Below, one piece after another: positions 1-8,856 of a stretch of 64,000 bases of DNA. Source of the DNA: Dactylococcopsis salina PCC 8305 (GTDB lineage: Bacteria; Cyanobacteriota; Cyanobacteriia; Cyanobacteriales; Rubidibacteraceae); contig NC_019780.1 in assembly GCF_000317615.1 (NCBI RefSeq), forward strand, positions 1,261,840-1,325,839. The letters are read 5' to 3'. A program made the position numbers and the translations under genes. The first letter of the stretch is position 1, and each line of letters begins with the position of its first letter. Below the pieces are notes generated by a model, which saw only the letters and a program-made list of their open reading frames with translations, did no database searches and was not told the origin of the DNA.

Positions 1-624
1 TTCTGCAAATTCTGTCGCCCCTTCTTGATTAAAACCGATGGAGACTTGCCAATTGTCGCCACCTTGTATCGGTTGCGCGCGAGCATCTCGGAGATTGTCC
101 CCTGTAATTTTTGCCTCGCCAAAGAATTGGAGAATGTTTTGATTAACCTCTTCTAACTGAGCAACTGTCTGTTTAATTTCTTCTGGGTTCTCTTCTGGAT
201 TTTCTCGCAGTTGTTCCAGTTGACTCCGTAATTGCTGACGACGCAAAAACTCAGTTTGAAATCCTTGTTCTGTACCTTGTTTTTGGGGACGAAATCCTAA
301 ACGAGCCGTTCCCCCTAGCACTCTTTCTGCTTGAGCAGGATTACTCACCCCTGGTAATTGCACCGAGATTTGATCATTTCCTACCGTTTGTACTAATGGC
401 TCGGAAACCCCCAACCCATCAACCCGATTTTGGATGACACGCTTCACCGCTTGTAATTGTTCGGGAGTGATTTGTCGAATCTCTTCTGTGGTTTTAACCT
501 GAATGGTTAGTTGCGCTCCTCCTCTTAAATCTAATCCTAATGGCACTGAGAATTGAACCAAAGCCACTAAAGCACCAATAATGAGAAAGAATATGAGCGC
601 GATCGCTGTTCGCTGTTGTTGCAT
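1..624 (-). CDS. secD: Protein translocase subunit SecD, partial (N-terminal 208 codons)
   Basis: SecD is an RND-type membrane subunit that uses the proton gradient to help SecYEG export proteins. Read on the minus strand from ATG at 624, the product has an N-terminal membrane segment at about residues 6-24, then LGLDLRGGAQL, the hallmark start of the SecD periplasmic region, and IQNRVDGLGVSEP, a conserved P1-domain stretch. The gene runs off the left edge, so the later membrane segments are not seen. It starts 11 bp after the pdhB stop codon, and pdhB-secD(-secF) is a familiar cyanobacterial order, so co-transcription is likely. No frameshift is visible in the part present. Confidence 0.93.
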   Translation of the reverse strand, partial: MQQQRTAIALIFFLIIGALVALVQFSVPLGLDLRGGAQLTIQVKTTEEIRQITPEQLQAVKRVIQNRVDGLGVSEPLVQTVGNDQISVQLPGVSNPAQAERVLGGTARLGFRPQKQGTEQGFQTEFLRRQQLRSQLEQLRENPEENPEEIKQTVAQLEEVNQNILQFFGEAKITGDNLRDARAQPIQGGDNWQVSIGFNQEGATEFAE

Positions 625-635
625 CCCTTTTTACC

Positions 636-1619
636 TTATACTTTCAGAGCCATCATGTTTTCTACCGCCGTAATAATTTGTTGCGGTTGCACAATGGTAT
701 GGCGTTCTAAAATTCCATTGTAAGGAGTGGGAATGTCCTGAGAAGATAGACGAATCACTGGCGCATCTAATTCGTCAAACAATTCATCATTGATCCGAGC
801 CGTTAATTCCGCACCAATCCCCCCAGTTTTCATACATTCTTCGACAATCACTACCCGATGAGTTTTTCGCACCGATTGACTGATGGTTTCCATGTCTAGG
901 GGTTTCAGGGAGATTAAATCAATGATTTCAGGATCGATCCCTTGTTCTTCTAAAGGTTTTAATGCCTGTAAAACATGATGACGCATCCGTGAGTAAGTCA
1001 AGATGGTGACATCTTTGCCAGGACGGACAATTTCTGCTTTGTCTAGGGGAAGCCAATACTCTCCTTCGGGTAAGTCTTCTTTTAAGTTGTAGAGGAGAAC
1101 GTGCTCGAAAAAGAGAACGGGATTCTCATCTCGAATTGCACTTTTCAATAATCCTTTGGCGTTGTAAGCTGTAGAACAAGCAACAATTTTTAAGCCAGGT
1201 ACTGCTTGAAAATAGGCTTCTAACCGTTGGGAATGTTCGGCACCCAGTTGACGACCGACTCCTCCAGGCCCACGAATGACAAGGGGAATTTTAAAGTTAC
1301 CGCCAGAGGTATAGCGTAACATTCCCGCGTTGTTGGCAATTTGGTTAAATGCAAGAAGCAAGAATCCCATGTTCATGCCTTCGACAATGGGACGTAATCC
1401 TGTCATCGCTGCGCCTACTGCCATCCCAGTAAAACTATTTTCTGCGATCGGGGTATCTAATAAACGGAGGTCTCCATATTTCTTGTAAAGGTCTTTTGTC
1501 ACTTTATACGAGCCGCCATAGTGACCCACATCTTCCCCTAATACTAAGACGGTATGATCTCGCGCCATTTCTTCGTCGGTGGCTTCCCGTAACGCATTGA
1601 AAAAAATTGTTTCTGCCAT
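636..1619 (-). CDS. pdhB: Pyruvate dehydrogenase E1 component, beta subunit
   Basis: E1-beta pairs with E1-alpha to decarboxylate pyruvate with thiamine diphosphate and feeds acetyl groups to E2, giving acetyl-CoA. The 327-residue product has the family's usual length. It shows GEDVG (28-32), DTPIAE (55-60) with the conserved cofactor-contacting Glu, and [12 protein letters not shown] with the active-site His near residue 129. The start ATG at 1619 opens directly into the conserved [13 protein letters not shown]. The alpha subunit is not adjacent, as is common in cyanobacteria. It lies just upstream of secD with an 11-bp gap, so the two are probably transcribed together. Confidence 0.96.
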   Translation of the reverse strand: MAETIFFNALREATDEEMARDHTVLVLGEDVGHYGGSYKVTKDLYKKYGDLRLLDTPIAENSFTGMAVGAAMTGLRPIVEGMNMGFLLLAFNQIANNAGMLRYTSGGNFKIPLVIRGPGGVGRQLGAEHSQRLEAYFQAVPGLKIVACSTAYNAKGLLKSAIRDENPVLFFEHVLLYNLKEDLPEGEYWLPLDKAEIVRPGKDVTILTYSRMRHHVLQALKPLEEQGIDPEIIDLISLKPLDMETISQSVRKTHRVVIVEECMKTGGIGAELTARINDELFDELDAPVIRLSSQDIPTPYNGILERHTIVQPQQIITAVENMMALKV

Positions 1620-1739
1620 CTAAATTTCCTTAAACACGATTTTTCCACTGTCATGCAAATGAGATCGTATCACTAAACAGGAAATGACGCTCGATCGATG
1701 CTTTCTGTTTTATCCCCTCTAACCCTCCTCACTTCGCTG

Positions 1740-1802
1740 GGGGGGATGGGAGATGGGCGAGATGGGGGAGACAAGGGAGACAAGGGAGACAAGGGAGATG
1801 AT
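1740..1802. repeat. Short 9-bp repeat tract (GGGAGACAA / GATGGGGGA type)
   Basis: Between pdhB and the MotA-like gene lies a G-rich tract made of GATGGGAGA/GATGGGGGA-like units followed by three GGGAGACAA units. The same two unit types, greatly expanded, form the arrays at 27.41-27.95 kb, so this is a minor locus of the same 9-bp repeat family. Confidence 0.75.
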
Positions 1803-1817
1803 GCTGTCTTGATTTTG

Positions 1818-2435
1818 TTATTCTTCCATGAGGCTATAAGAGGATAAACTTTCTAGATGAATCACGAGCTTTTCGTAAATGCCTCTTTTAACTCGTGTCA
1901 CATTAAAAATAAAATTAAATAAAATAATAATTACGCCTAAAATAAACCCCGCCAAACCGACAAAAAATCCCAACCCTAAACCTAAGCCACCGTCTGAGAT
2001 TACGCCATTTTCACTGTTGTTTAAAGTTTGGTAGAGATGAACTCCCATCCCAATTAATGTTCCGAAGATTCCTAAGTATAAGATAACATTAGGGAAGTTT
2101 TGGGTGATGTATTCAGTCCAATTGAAACGAACTCCGAATAGGGGAATTTTTTCTTCATTGAGTAAACCTTCTATAATGCCAATGGGGTTCACTTGGTCTG
2201 AGTTTTCAGCACGGGAGTTTTGGTAAGCGTCTTCCGCATCAGCAATGAAGCTATCAAAACTCTCTTTGGTTTCTTGTTCGCTGATGAGACTTTCCGTTTG
2301 GCGCTCGATCGTCTTTAAACGTTGGTAAAACAGCACTCTCATTAAAATAATAATCATTGATGGAATCAATAGAAAAATTAAAACGATCAAAAGCAAGGGG
2401 AGTGGAATCTCGGAAAGCCCGATCGACTGTAACAT
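1818..2435 (-). CDS. MotA/TolQ/ExbB-like membrane protein
   Basis: A 205-residue membrane protein resembling MotA/TolQ/ExbB proton-channel subunits. It has a membrane anchor at about 11-36, a charged segment, then two hydrophobic helices at about 114-137 and 150-179; YLGIFGTLIGMGVHLYQTL resembles the glycine-rich helix of that family. No ExbD/MotB partner is adjacent, so its partner and cargo are unknown. The frame is open to 2522 from a TTG codon, but the ATG at 2435 is preferred because it is preceded by GGAGATACTTTAT, a good ribosome-binding site, and the extra 29 residues look non-conserved. Function is inferred from helix pattern only. Confidence 0.7.
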   Translation of the reverse strand: MLQSIGLSEIPLPLLLIVLIFLLIPSMIIILMRVLFYQRLKTIERQTESLISEQETKESFDSFIADAEDAYQNSRAENSDQVNPIGIIEGLLNEEKIPLFGVRFNWTEYITQNFPNVILYLGIFGTLIGMGVHLYQTLNNSENGVISDGGLGLGLGFFVGLAGFILGVIIILFNFIFNVTRVKRGIYEKLVIHLESLSSYSLMEE

Positions 2436-2686
2436 ATAAAGTATCTCCAAAAATAAAATGAAGTTAATTCGAGGGATTGCAGTCCAATAATAACTAAGGT
2501 CAATATAGCAATCGGAAATCAATTTTCAAACTTGGCTGGGGGGAGCGATCGAGTCAATTAAAATATTAAGAATAATTTTGCTTTAGTCAGGGATTTGTTA
2601 CAGAGTTTAAAGTTTCTTATTCTTTCTGTCCAGTACAGTGAAAGCATTGCGGTAAACTAAACCTGAACAGTGTCCTCATTTGATAA

Positions 2687-2959
<273 letters not shown>

Positions 2960-2961
2960 GG

Positions 2962-3895
2962 TTGCCCCCTCAGTCCCCCAAGCCTGGGGGAAGTTGCCCC
3001 CTCAGTCCCCCAAGCCTGGGGGAAGTTGCCCCCTCAGTCCCCCAAGCCTGGGGGAAGTCACCTTCTTCCAGTTCCCCCCAAAGTTGGGGGGTTAGGGGGG
3101 CGAAACACAAGCCTGGGGGAAGTTGCCCCCTCAGTCCCCCAAGCCTGGGGGAAGTTGCCTTCTTCCAGTTCCCCCCCCAAAGTTGGGGGGTTAGGGGGGC
3201 GAAAACCAAGTCTGGGGGAAGTTGCCCCCTCAGTCCCCCAAGCCTGGGGGAAGTTGCCCCCTCAGTCCCCCAAGCCTGGGGGAAGTTGCCCCCTCAGTCC
3301 CCCAAGTCTGGGGGAAGTCACCTTCTTCCAGTTCCCCCCAAAGTTGGGGGGTTAGGGGGGCGAAAACCAAGCCTGGGGGAAGTTGCCCCCTCAGTCCCCC
3401 AAGTCTGGGGGAAGTTGCCCCCTCAGTCCCCCAAGTCTGGCAGGGCTGTTTCATTCTCGGGGTTAAAATTGAAGGCGATCGCCTGAACCCCTTCTGGTAC
3501 GTTCGATCGAACGCTTTTTCTTACTTTTTGACTTATTCATAAGAAAAAAGCCGTAAAACCCCGGTTATTCCTAACATCTGGAACAAGCAAAAAAATAGAA
3601 TGAAACAGCCCTGCCCAAGTCTGGGGGAAGTTGCCCCCTCAGTCCCCCAAGCCTGGGGGAAGTTGCCCCCTCAGTCCCCCAAGCCTGGGGGAAGTCACCT
3701 TCTTCCAGTTCCCCCCCCCAAAGTTGGGGGGTTAGGGGGGCGAAAACCAAGCCTGGGGGAAGTTGCCCCCTCAGTCCCCCAAGTCTGGGGGAAGTTGCCT
3801 TCTTCCAGTTCCCCCCCCAAAGTTGGGGGGTTAGGGGGGCAAAACACAAGTCTGGGGGAAACTGCCAATTCAAATCTTATGACCATTATTTAAGA
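2962..3895. repeat. Mosaic tandem array of C-run/G-run palindromic units
   Basis: About 930 bp built from two interleaved units. The short unit is a 32-33 bp sequence holding CCCCCAAGCCTGGGGGAAG or the AAGTCT variant. The long, about 65-bp, unit reads through CACCTTCTTCCAG, then a CCCCCCAAAGTTGGGGGG palindrome, TTAGGGGGGCGAAA, and the short palindrome. Each palindrome could form a hairpin and the G-strand has closely spaced G5-6 runs. A 175-bp MITE interrupts the array at 3440-3614. All six frames stay largely open because of composition, so the apparent ORFs here are not treated as genes. Confidence 0.9.
3440..3614 (+). mobile_element. 175-bp MITE related to the ISAs1-family element (copy 1)
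   Basis: The element starts GCAGGGCTGTTTCATTCT and ends with the inverse AGAATGAAACAGCCCTGC. It is flanked by the 9-bp target duplication CCAAGTCTG (3431-3439 and 3615-3623) taken from the host palindrome. The first ~32 bp and last ~20 bp closely match the ends of the full insertion sequences at 6952 and 10836, while the interior (with GGCGATCGCC and TTCGATCGAACG palindromes) does not. It has no coding capacity and is probably mobilised in trans by that transposase. Confidence 0.92.
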
Positions 3896-3907
3896 GGAAG
3901 GTTTGTG

Positions 3908-4276
3908 ATGAAACGCAACCCTCGAATTAGAGGCACAATCCCAGAGGTTGAGCAAGCTGCCCGTCACTTACGTGCTAATTTAACACCTGCCGAAAGGGTT
4001 TTATGGGAGGCTTTACGCAACAAGCGCCTCAAAGGACTGCGATTTCGATGTCAGCATCCTGTAGGAAATTTTATACTAGACTTTTATTGTGCCTCTTGCA
4101 AATTGGCGATCGAGCTTGACGGAGAAATTCACGAGCATCAGCAAGAATATGATCATGAACGTAGTGAAAAATTAGCTGAGTACGGCTATCGCGTCATTAG
4201 ATTCAGTAATGAAGAGGTAATCAACAATTTACCGCAAGTTTTAGCAAAAATCGAGCAAGAAGCCTTTTCAGGATGA
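3908..4276 (+). CDS. DUF559 (Vsr-like endonuclease fold) protein 1
   Basis: A 122-residue DUF559 protein, a family related to the very-short-patch-repair endonuclease fold. Visible signatures are NLTPAERVLWEAL near the N-terminus, VGNFILDFYC with the conserved Asp, IELDGEIH with the acidic pair and His, and YGYRVIRFSNEEV near the C-terminus. The ATG at 3908 is preferred over the GTG at 3905 because of spacing to GAGGAAGG. It lies between two palindromic repeat arrays: one ends about 30 bp upstream and the next begins at its TGA stop. A role in DNA nicking or repeat mobility is an inference; biochemical function of the family is poorly known. Confidence 0.85.
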   Translation: MKRNPRIRGTIPEVEQAARHLRANLTPAERVLWEALRNKRLKGLRFRCQHPVGNFILDFYCASCKLAIELDGEIHEHQQEYDHERSEKLAEYGYRVIRFSNEEVINNLPQVLAKIEQEAFSG

Positions 4277-4602
4277 AGTCACCTTCTTCCAGTTCCCCCC
4301 AAAGTTGGGGGGTTAGGGGGGCGAAACCCAAGCCTGGGGGAAGTCACCTTCTTCCAGTTCCCCCCAAAGTTGGGGGGTTAGGGGGGCGAAACCCAAGTCT
4401 GGGGGGAAGTCACCTTCTTCCAGTTCCCCCCAAAGTTGGGGGGTTAGGGGGGCGAAACCCAAGTCTGGGGGGAAGTCACCTTCTTCCAGTTCCCCCCAAA
4501 GTTGGGGGGTTAGGGGGGCGAAACCCAAGTCTGGGGGGAAGTCACCTTCTTCCAGTTTCCCCCAAAGTTGGGGGGTTAGGGGGGCGAAACCCCAAATGGT
4601 AA
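4274..4602. repeat. Five-copy 65-66 bp tandem array
   Basis: Units starting AAGTCACCTTCTTCCAG occur at 4276, 4341, 4407, 4473 and 4539, each carrying a CCCCCCAAAGTTGGGGGG palindrome, TTAGGGGGGCGAAACCC, and the AAGTCTGGGG half of a second palindrome. The unit is the same as the long unit of the array upstream of the DUF559 gene. The last three intervals are exactly 66 bp and near identical, which suggests recent slippage or gene-conversion expansion. Confidence 0.9.
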
Positions 4603-4798
4603 CTCTGTGACACTCAGATAAGTGGACTAGGGAAGTGAGAGACGATCGACCGTAAAGCCTTGTCTAACAAGGAAATAGAGAATTTTGGGGTTTGCCTCTC
4701 TCTACTGACTCAACATTGATCTTCCTTGAGATTTACACTAAAATCAGAGACGTTAGAAGATCTCATTCGTTAGTCTTAAATAAATTTTGGTGTGAGGT

Positions 4799-6448
4799 AT
4801 GATGGCTAGCTCTAAATATATGAACTTGTTTAAAGTTGCTCCTATTCTCTTAGGCGCTTCTTTCGTTGCAGCACAAGCGCAACCCGTTTTTGCACAAAGT
4901 GCTAATGGTTCTGAACAAGAACTTTTACAGCAAATCGACAATTACAATAATCAAGGTAACAGCAACTCCTTAAATCAAGTTAATAGCGTTTTCCAGCTTC
5001 GTGATGTTTCCCCAGGAGATTGGGCATTTGAAGCACTCCGCAACTTAGTGGAACGTTATGGCTGTATTGCAGGTTATCCCGATGGAACGTTTCGCGGTAA
5101 TCGTGCGTTAACCCGTTTCGAGTTTGCCGCTGGCTTAAATGCTTGTTTACAGCAAATTGAACGTCTCATCGCTGCCAATACTGGTGGCGGTAGCGATGTT
5201 GATCAAAGTGATTTAGCAACATTACAGCGCCTAACCCAAGAGTTTGAAGCGGAGTTAGCAACCCTCGGCACTCGTGTTGATAATTTAGAAGGTCGTGTGG
5301 GTTTCTTAGAGGATAACCAGTTCTCTACTACGACAAAATTAAGTGGGTCGGTTGTATTTTTAGCAGGGGGTGCTTTTGGAAGCGACCAAGACGACCCAAA
5401 TGGTAGCCTTTTTGGACAAGATACCGACAGCAACCCGAATATTGTTTATGATGCTGTCTTAGACTTTGAAGCCAGCTTCACTGGAAGAGACGAGTTAAAA
5501 GTCAGTCTGCAGGCTTCTTCTCCTGGTGATGTTATACAAAATGTTGGCGATGCTGCCCTTGATAATCCTGAAGGTGGGAATAACAGTTTTGAGATGGAAG
5601 ATTTAATCTATAGCTTCCCTCTCGGTCAGAATGTCCAAGTTGAAATCGGTTTGAATGACTTTGACCCCGATTCTGCCTTTGACTACAGCTATGGTAGTGG
5701 CGCAACTCTCAGCGACTTCACCATTGATGGCGAAGAAGCCATCACTGATGGTACAGGTGCTGAAGATGATGTCGGTATTAGCACCAACATTAACTTAACA
5801 GACAGACTCTCATTAGGTGTTGGTTACACCACAAATGATAGCAATGCTAATGATCCTGATGTTGGTTTATTCCAAGACTATAGTATTGCTGCTGGTCTGA
5901 ACTTTAGCGGCGATCGCTTTGATGTTGGTATTGGCTATAACTTCACTGAAACCGTCGGTGATGACACTATTCTTGCTGATGACATTGATGACAACATCGC
6001 AAACCCTGTACTGTATAATGAAGTTACTCAAAATGCTATTGGAGCTCGTGGTGCAGTTCGTTTAGGCTCTCGTACGGAAATTGGTGGCTTTGTTGAATAC
6101 ATTGACGCAAGTTTTGAAGATACAATCCAACCGAATCTTAACCCTGAATTTGATAGCGAGGGCTGGTCTTTTGGTGCTAACCTTGCTTTCTTTGATATTG
6201 GTAAAGAAGGAAGCACTTTAGGTGTTGCTTTTGCCAGTCGTGCTTTCTTTGAAGATGCTGATTTCGATAATGGTGGTACTGTGACCTTACAACAGGATCG
6301 CACCTATGTTGCAGAAGTATTTTACGATTTTCCTGTCAACGATAACGTTTCCATCACCCCTGGATTAGTTGCTGTGTTCAACCCTGACAATGACAGCGAC
6401 AATAGTGAAGTTTATGTCGGTGTTGTCCGTACTACCTTCTCCTTCTAG
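4799..6448 (+). CDS. Iron-uptake-type outer-membrane porin with SLH domain
   Basis: A 549-residue cyanobacterial porin of the Slr1908/SomA type (S-layer-homology domain plus OprB-like barrel). It has a signal peptide ending near AQPVFAQ (about residue 33), an SLH domain at about 66-125 (DVSPGDWAFEAL, GYPDGTFRGN, LTRFEFAAGLNAC) that binds the cell wall, a coiled-coil stretch at about 135-172, and a strongly acidic barrel to the C-terminal TTFSF ending in Phe. Such porins pass small solutes and inorganic ions, including iron. Tandem ATGs at 4799 and 4802 follow GTGAGGT; the second has better spacing. A strong terminator follows. The high Asp/Glu content would fit a saline habitat. Confidence 0.88.
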   Translation: MMASSKYMNLFKVAPILLGASFVAAQAQPVFAQSANGSEQELLQQIDNYNNQGNSNSLNQVNSVFQLRDVSPGDWAFEALRNLVERYGCIAGYPDGTFRGNRALTRFEFAAGLNACLQQIERLIAANTGGGSDVDQSDLATLQRLTQEFEAELATLGTRVDNLEGRVGFLEDNQFSTTTKLSGSVVFLAGGAFGSDQDDPNGSLFGQDTDSNPNIVYDAVLDFEASFTGRDELKVSLQASSPGDVIQNVGDAALDNPEGGNNSFEMEDLIYSFPLGQNVQVEIGLNDFDPDSAFDYSYGSGATLSDFTIDGEEAITDGTGAEDDVGISTNINLTDRLSLGVGYTTNDSNANDPDVGLFQDYSIAAGLNFSGDRFDVGIGYNFTETVGDDTILADDIDDNIANPVLYNEVTQNAIGARGAVRLGSRTEIGGFVEYIDASFEDTIQPNLNPEFDSEGWSFGANLAFFDIGKEGSTLGVAFASRAFFEDADFDNGGTVTLQQDRTYVAEVFYDFPVNDNVSITPGLVAVFNPDNDSDNSEVYVGVVRTTFSF

Positions 6449-6479
6449 AGTTTAGTTAACTGAATTTCTCTGTAAACCA

Positions 6480-6508
6480 CCTCTCCCCGTTTGGGGAGGG
6501 GTTTTTTT
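6480..6508 (+). terminator. Rho-independent terminator after the porin gene
   Basis: A 9-bp stem, CCTCTCCCC with GGGGAGGGG (one G-T wobble), loop GTTT, then seven T residues, 31 bp after the stop codon. Confidence 0.9.
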
Positions 6509-6599
6509 GTCCCCTAAATTTCCTAAGTTTGGGGGACTTTTCCTTTAGAGTCAGCAAAAATAGCATTGTAATGTTGATCCCCCTAAATCATCATTTAAC

Positions 6600-6951
6600 T
6601 CCAGCTTTTCGGAAAGGGGGCTTTTTATCCCCCCAACCCCCCCTTGGGAAGGCAGGGCTGTTTCATTCTCGGTGTTAAAATCGAAAGCGATCGCCTGAAC
6701 CCCTTCTGGTACGTTCGATCGAACGCTTTTTCTTACTTTTTGACTTATTCATAAGAAAAAAGCCGTAAAACCCCTGTTATTCCTAACATCTGGAACAAGC
6801 AAAAAAATAGAATGAAACAGCCCTGCCCTTGGGAAGGGGGGCTTTAGTTTGTCGGTTGGCGGTGAAAATCGATCGATGTTTCAACCTGAAAAATAATATA
6901 ATCTCTAAAAAGCCTTACAACTCACCAATCCATCGTTCCCCCCTTCCGAAG
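6600..6951. repeat. Left part of the ~216-bp palindromic repeat array, split by MITE and IS
   Basis: The sequence around the MITE at 6652-6826 matches the tandem units at 8.15-8.83 kb: CTTTTTATCCCCCCAACC, then GGGGGGCTTTAG, TCGGTTGGCGGTGAAAATCG, and CTCACCAATCCATCGTTCC leading into the CCCCCCTTCCGAAG half-palindrome that is cut by the insertion sequence at 6952. Removing the two insertions restores one continuous repeat array. Confidence 0.8.
6652..6826 (+). mobile_element. 175-bp MITE (copy 2)
   Basis: It has the same termini and length as copy 1 and is flanked by the 10-bp duplication CCTTGGGAAG (6642-6651 and 6827-6836), again the centre of a C-run/G-run palindrome. It carries no open reading frame. 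Confidence 0.92.
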
Positions 6952-6962
6952 GCAGGGCTGTT

Positions 6963-8054
6963 TCATTCTATCAAAATGGGTAGTAGCCAAAGCCTCTCTC
7001 CAAGCCATCTTCGGGCTTCAGTAACTGATAAAAAGCCTAATAGTCTGAAAAGATTAAGACAAATGGTTTTTAATACTGAAAAGTTGACTGCTGACTGAAG
7101 ATGGTGTACCGGGGAAACATCTTCAGAAAAAATAACATCTTTAACCCAATGTAGTTGGTTCTCAATTCCCCAATGTCCCTGAATCTTTTTACTAAAATTT
7201 TGAGCCGTTTGGTAACAACTACTTAAATAATAAACAATTTGATGATAAGGCTTATTTTTTCGAGTGCCTTTCCTTTCTACTTTGATAAAACACTGACTAC
7301 TGATCCAAATTTCTTGAAGAGTTTCTGGAATTCTAAAGACAGATACGGTTCGAGTAACTTGTCGTCCGTGACTCGTTTCTGTTCGAATATCTTCCTGATC
7401 AGAAATCTGATTATGAGCGATTTCTTCTAAACGGTTGTACAATTTCGGTTGATTTTTCTTCACCGCAATTACATAATCATTACGAGAGCGATTAATCGTT
7501 TTAATTGTTTCTTTTTGACAGTGAACTGCATCCAGAGTCAAAACTTGATTTGATAAAGGCGTGTTATTCACCATCTCTCGAACACAGTAAATTTCTGAAG
7601 TCTTTTTATTCTCTAATTTTTCTAGAGCTAAAACTAACCCATTGTCCTGACTAAACCAAGAGACAATTGAAGCAAAATTCTGCTTATTTCCGTAGGTATC
7701 AGTTAAAGTTGACTTAATACTTTTACCATCAATCGCGATCCAATTAGAAAGTTCATCTGGGGAAGATAATTGAGCAGCCCATTGGTTAAAAACTTGAATT
7801 AAATCATTATTATCTACTCCCATCATGGCTCTTCTAATTGTTGAATAAGATGGCGACTTTAGCTTAGGAGATTTTCCTAAACGAGTGAGGTAGTAATGCT
7901 TATTTTTTCCAAAGGCAGCTAAGTCTCGGTAACTTAAGTTACCCATCATTAAACCAAGAATAACAATGAAAAGTACCCACCATAGGGGATGTCTTTGTCC
8001 ACTGCGATCGCGCCAGTCCTTGACTTGTTTTAAGTAACTGATTAAACTAGACAT
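6963..8054 (-). CDS. ISAs1-family DDE transposase (copy A)
   Basis: The 363-residue transposase has the ISAs1 layout: an N-terminal transposase-associated domain (LKQVKDWRDRSGQRHPLW) followed by a DDE domain with IAIDGKSIKST, VLTLDAVHCQKET and QGHWGIENQLHWVKDV, the characteristic region around the catalytic Glu. Its stop codon, TGA, lies inside the terminal inverted repeat. The protein is identical in sequence to the copy at 10935-12026, so both copies are probably recent and intact. No good ribosome-binding site precedes the ATG, and a stable HIP1 hairpin sits just upstream, which would be consistent with low, controlled expression. Confidence 0.95.
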   Translation of the reverse strand: MSSLISYLKQVKDWRDRSGQRHPLWWVLFIVILGLMMGNLSYRDLAAFGKNKHYYLTRLGKSPKLKSPSYSTIRRAMMGVDNNDLIQVFNQWAAQLSSPDELSNWIAIDGKSIKSTLTDTYGNKQNFASIVSWFSQDNGLVLALEKLENKKTSEIYCVREMVNNTPLSNQVLTLDAVHCQKETIKTINRSRNDYVIAVKKNQPKLYNRLEEIAHNQISDQEDIRTETSHGRQVTRTVSVFRIPETLQEIWISSQCFIKVERKGTRKNKPYHQIVYYLSSCYQTAQNFSKKIQGHWGIENQLHWVKDVIFSEDVSPVHHLQSAVNFSVLKTICLNLFRLLGFLSVTEARRWLGERLWLLPILIE

Positions 8055-8075
8055 ATCAGAAATTTTTCTAGAAAT

Positions 8076-8112
8076 GCGCGATCGCGCTACTGATTTATTA
8101 TCGCGATCGCGC
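8076..8112 (-). promoter_or_regulatory. HIP1-containing hairpin in transposase leader (copy A)
   Basis: Inverted arms GCGCGATCGCG (8076-8086) and CGCGATCGCGC (8102-8112) form an 11-bp perfect stem about 20 bases before the transposase start. Such leader hairpins in other insertion sequences block translation of read-through mRNA; that role is inferred here. Confidence 0.5.
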
Positions 8113-8153
8113 TTTACATTTACAATTTTACCCCGAGAATGAAACAGCCCTGC

Positions 8154-8835
8154 CCTTCCGAAGGGGGGCTAGGGGGGATAAACCATTCATGGGCTTTAGT
8201 TGACGGGTTAGCAGTGAAAATCGATCGATGTCTGTGAGGGGGGCTTTATCCCCCCAACCCCCCTAGGGGGGCTTTAGTTGGTCGGTTAGTAGTGAAAATC
8301 GATCGATATTTCAATCTTGAAAACCATACCATCTCTAAAAATTGTCACAACTCACCAATCCATTGTTCCCCCCTTCCGAAGGGGGGCTAGGGGGGATAAG
8401 CCATTCATGGGCTAGAGTTATAAATTAATGATGAAAATCGATGTCTGTGAGGGGGGCTTTATCCCCCCAACCCCCCTAGGGGGGCTTTAGTTGGTCGGTT
8501 GGCGGTGAAAATCGATCGATGTTTCAACCTGAAAAATAATATAATCTCTAAAAAGCCTCACAACTCACCAATCCATCGTTCTGCCCTTCCGAAGGGGGGC
8601 TAGGGGGGATAAGCCATTCATGGGCTAGAGTTATAAATTAATGATGAAAATCGATCGATGTCTGTGAGGGGGGCTTTATCCCCCCAACCCCCCTAGGGGG
8701 GCTTTAGTTGGTCGGTTGGCGGTGAAAATCGATCGATGTTTCAACCTGAAAAATAATATAATCTCTAAAAAGCCTCACAACTCACCAATCCATTGTTCCC
8801 CCCTTACGAAGGGGGGCTAGGGGGGATGTTCTCAG
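8154..8835. repeat. Three tandem ~216-bp units with paired palindromes
   Basis: CCCTTCCGAA/CCCTTACGAA palindrome centres recur at 8153, 8371, 8584 and 8801, giving periods of 218, 213 and 217 bp. Each unit holds a CCTTCCGAAGG palindrome plus CTAGGGGGGATAA, a GATGAAAATCG segment, a second palindrome ATCCCCCCAACCCCCCTAGG, then TCGGTTGGCGGTGAAAATCG and CTCACCAATCCATTGTTCC. The array runs directly into the second DUF559 gene. Confidence 0.88.
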
Positions 8836-8856
8836 ACAAGCCACAGGAAATCAATC

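Larger units (their letters stand above)
6952..8153 (-). mobile_element. ISAs1-family insertion sequence, complete (copy A)
   Basis: A 1202-bp element with terminal inverted repeats GCAGGGCTGTTTCATTCT/AGAATGAAACAGCCCTGC and a 10-bp target duplication CCTTCCGAAG at 6942-6951 and 8154-8163. It contains one transposase gene on the minus strand and is the same length as copy B at 10836, with an identical encoded protein. The 8-10 bp duplication fits the ISAs1 family. It split a palindrome of the ~216-bp array. Confidence 0.95.

Noticed and set aside
2580-2610. HLR1 (RpaB) direct repeat upstream of psaC
   Set aside because: Only one GTTACA half-site is seen (TTTGTTACAGAG), and the second half does not match the consensus at the required spacing.
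4273-4602. ORFs through the 66-bp array (109 and 71 residues)
   Set aside because: Same compositional artefact; 66 is a multiple of 3, so the frame repeats.
7239-7430. 63-residue ORF inside IS copy A (and its twin at 11559-11750)
   Set aside because: It is an antisense shadow of the transposase gene, identical in both copies only because the elements are identical.
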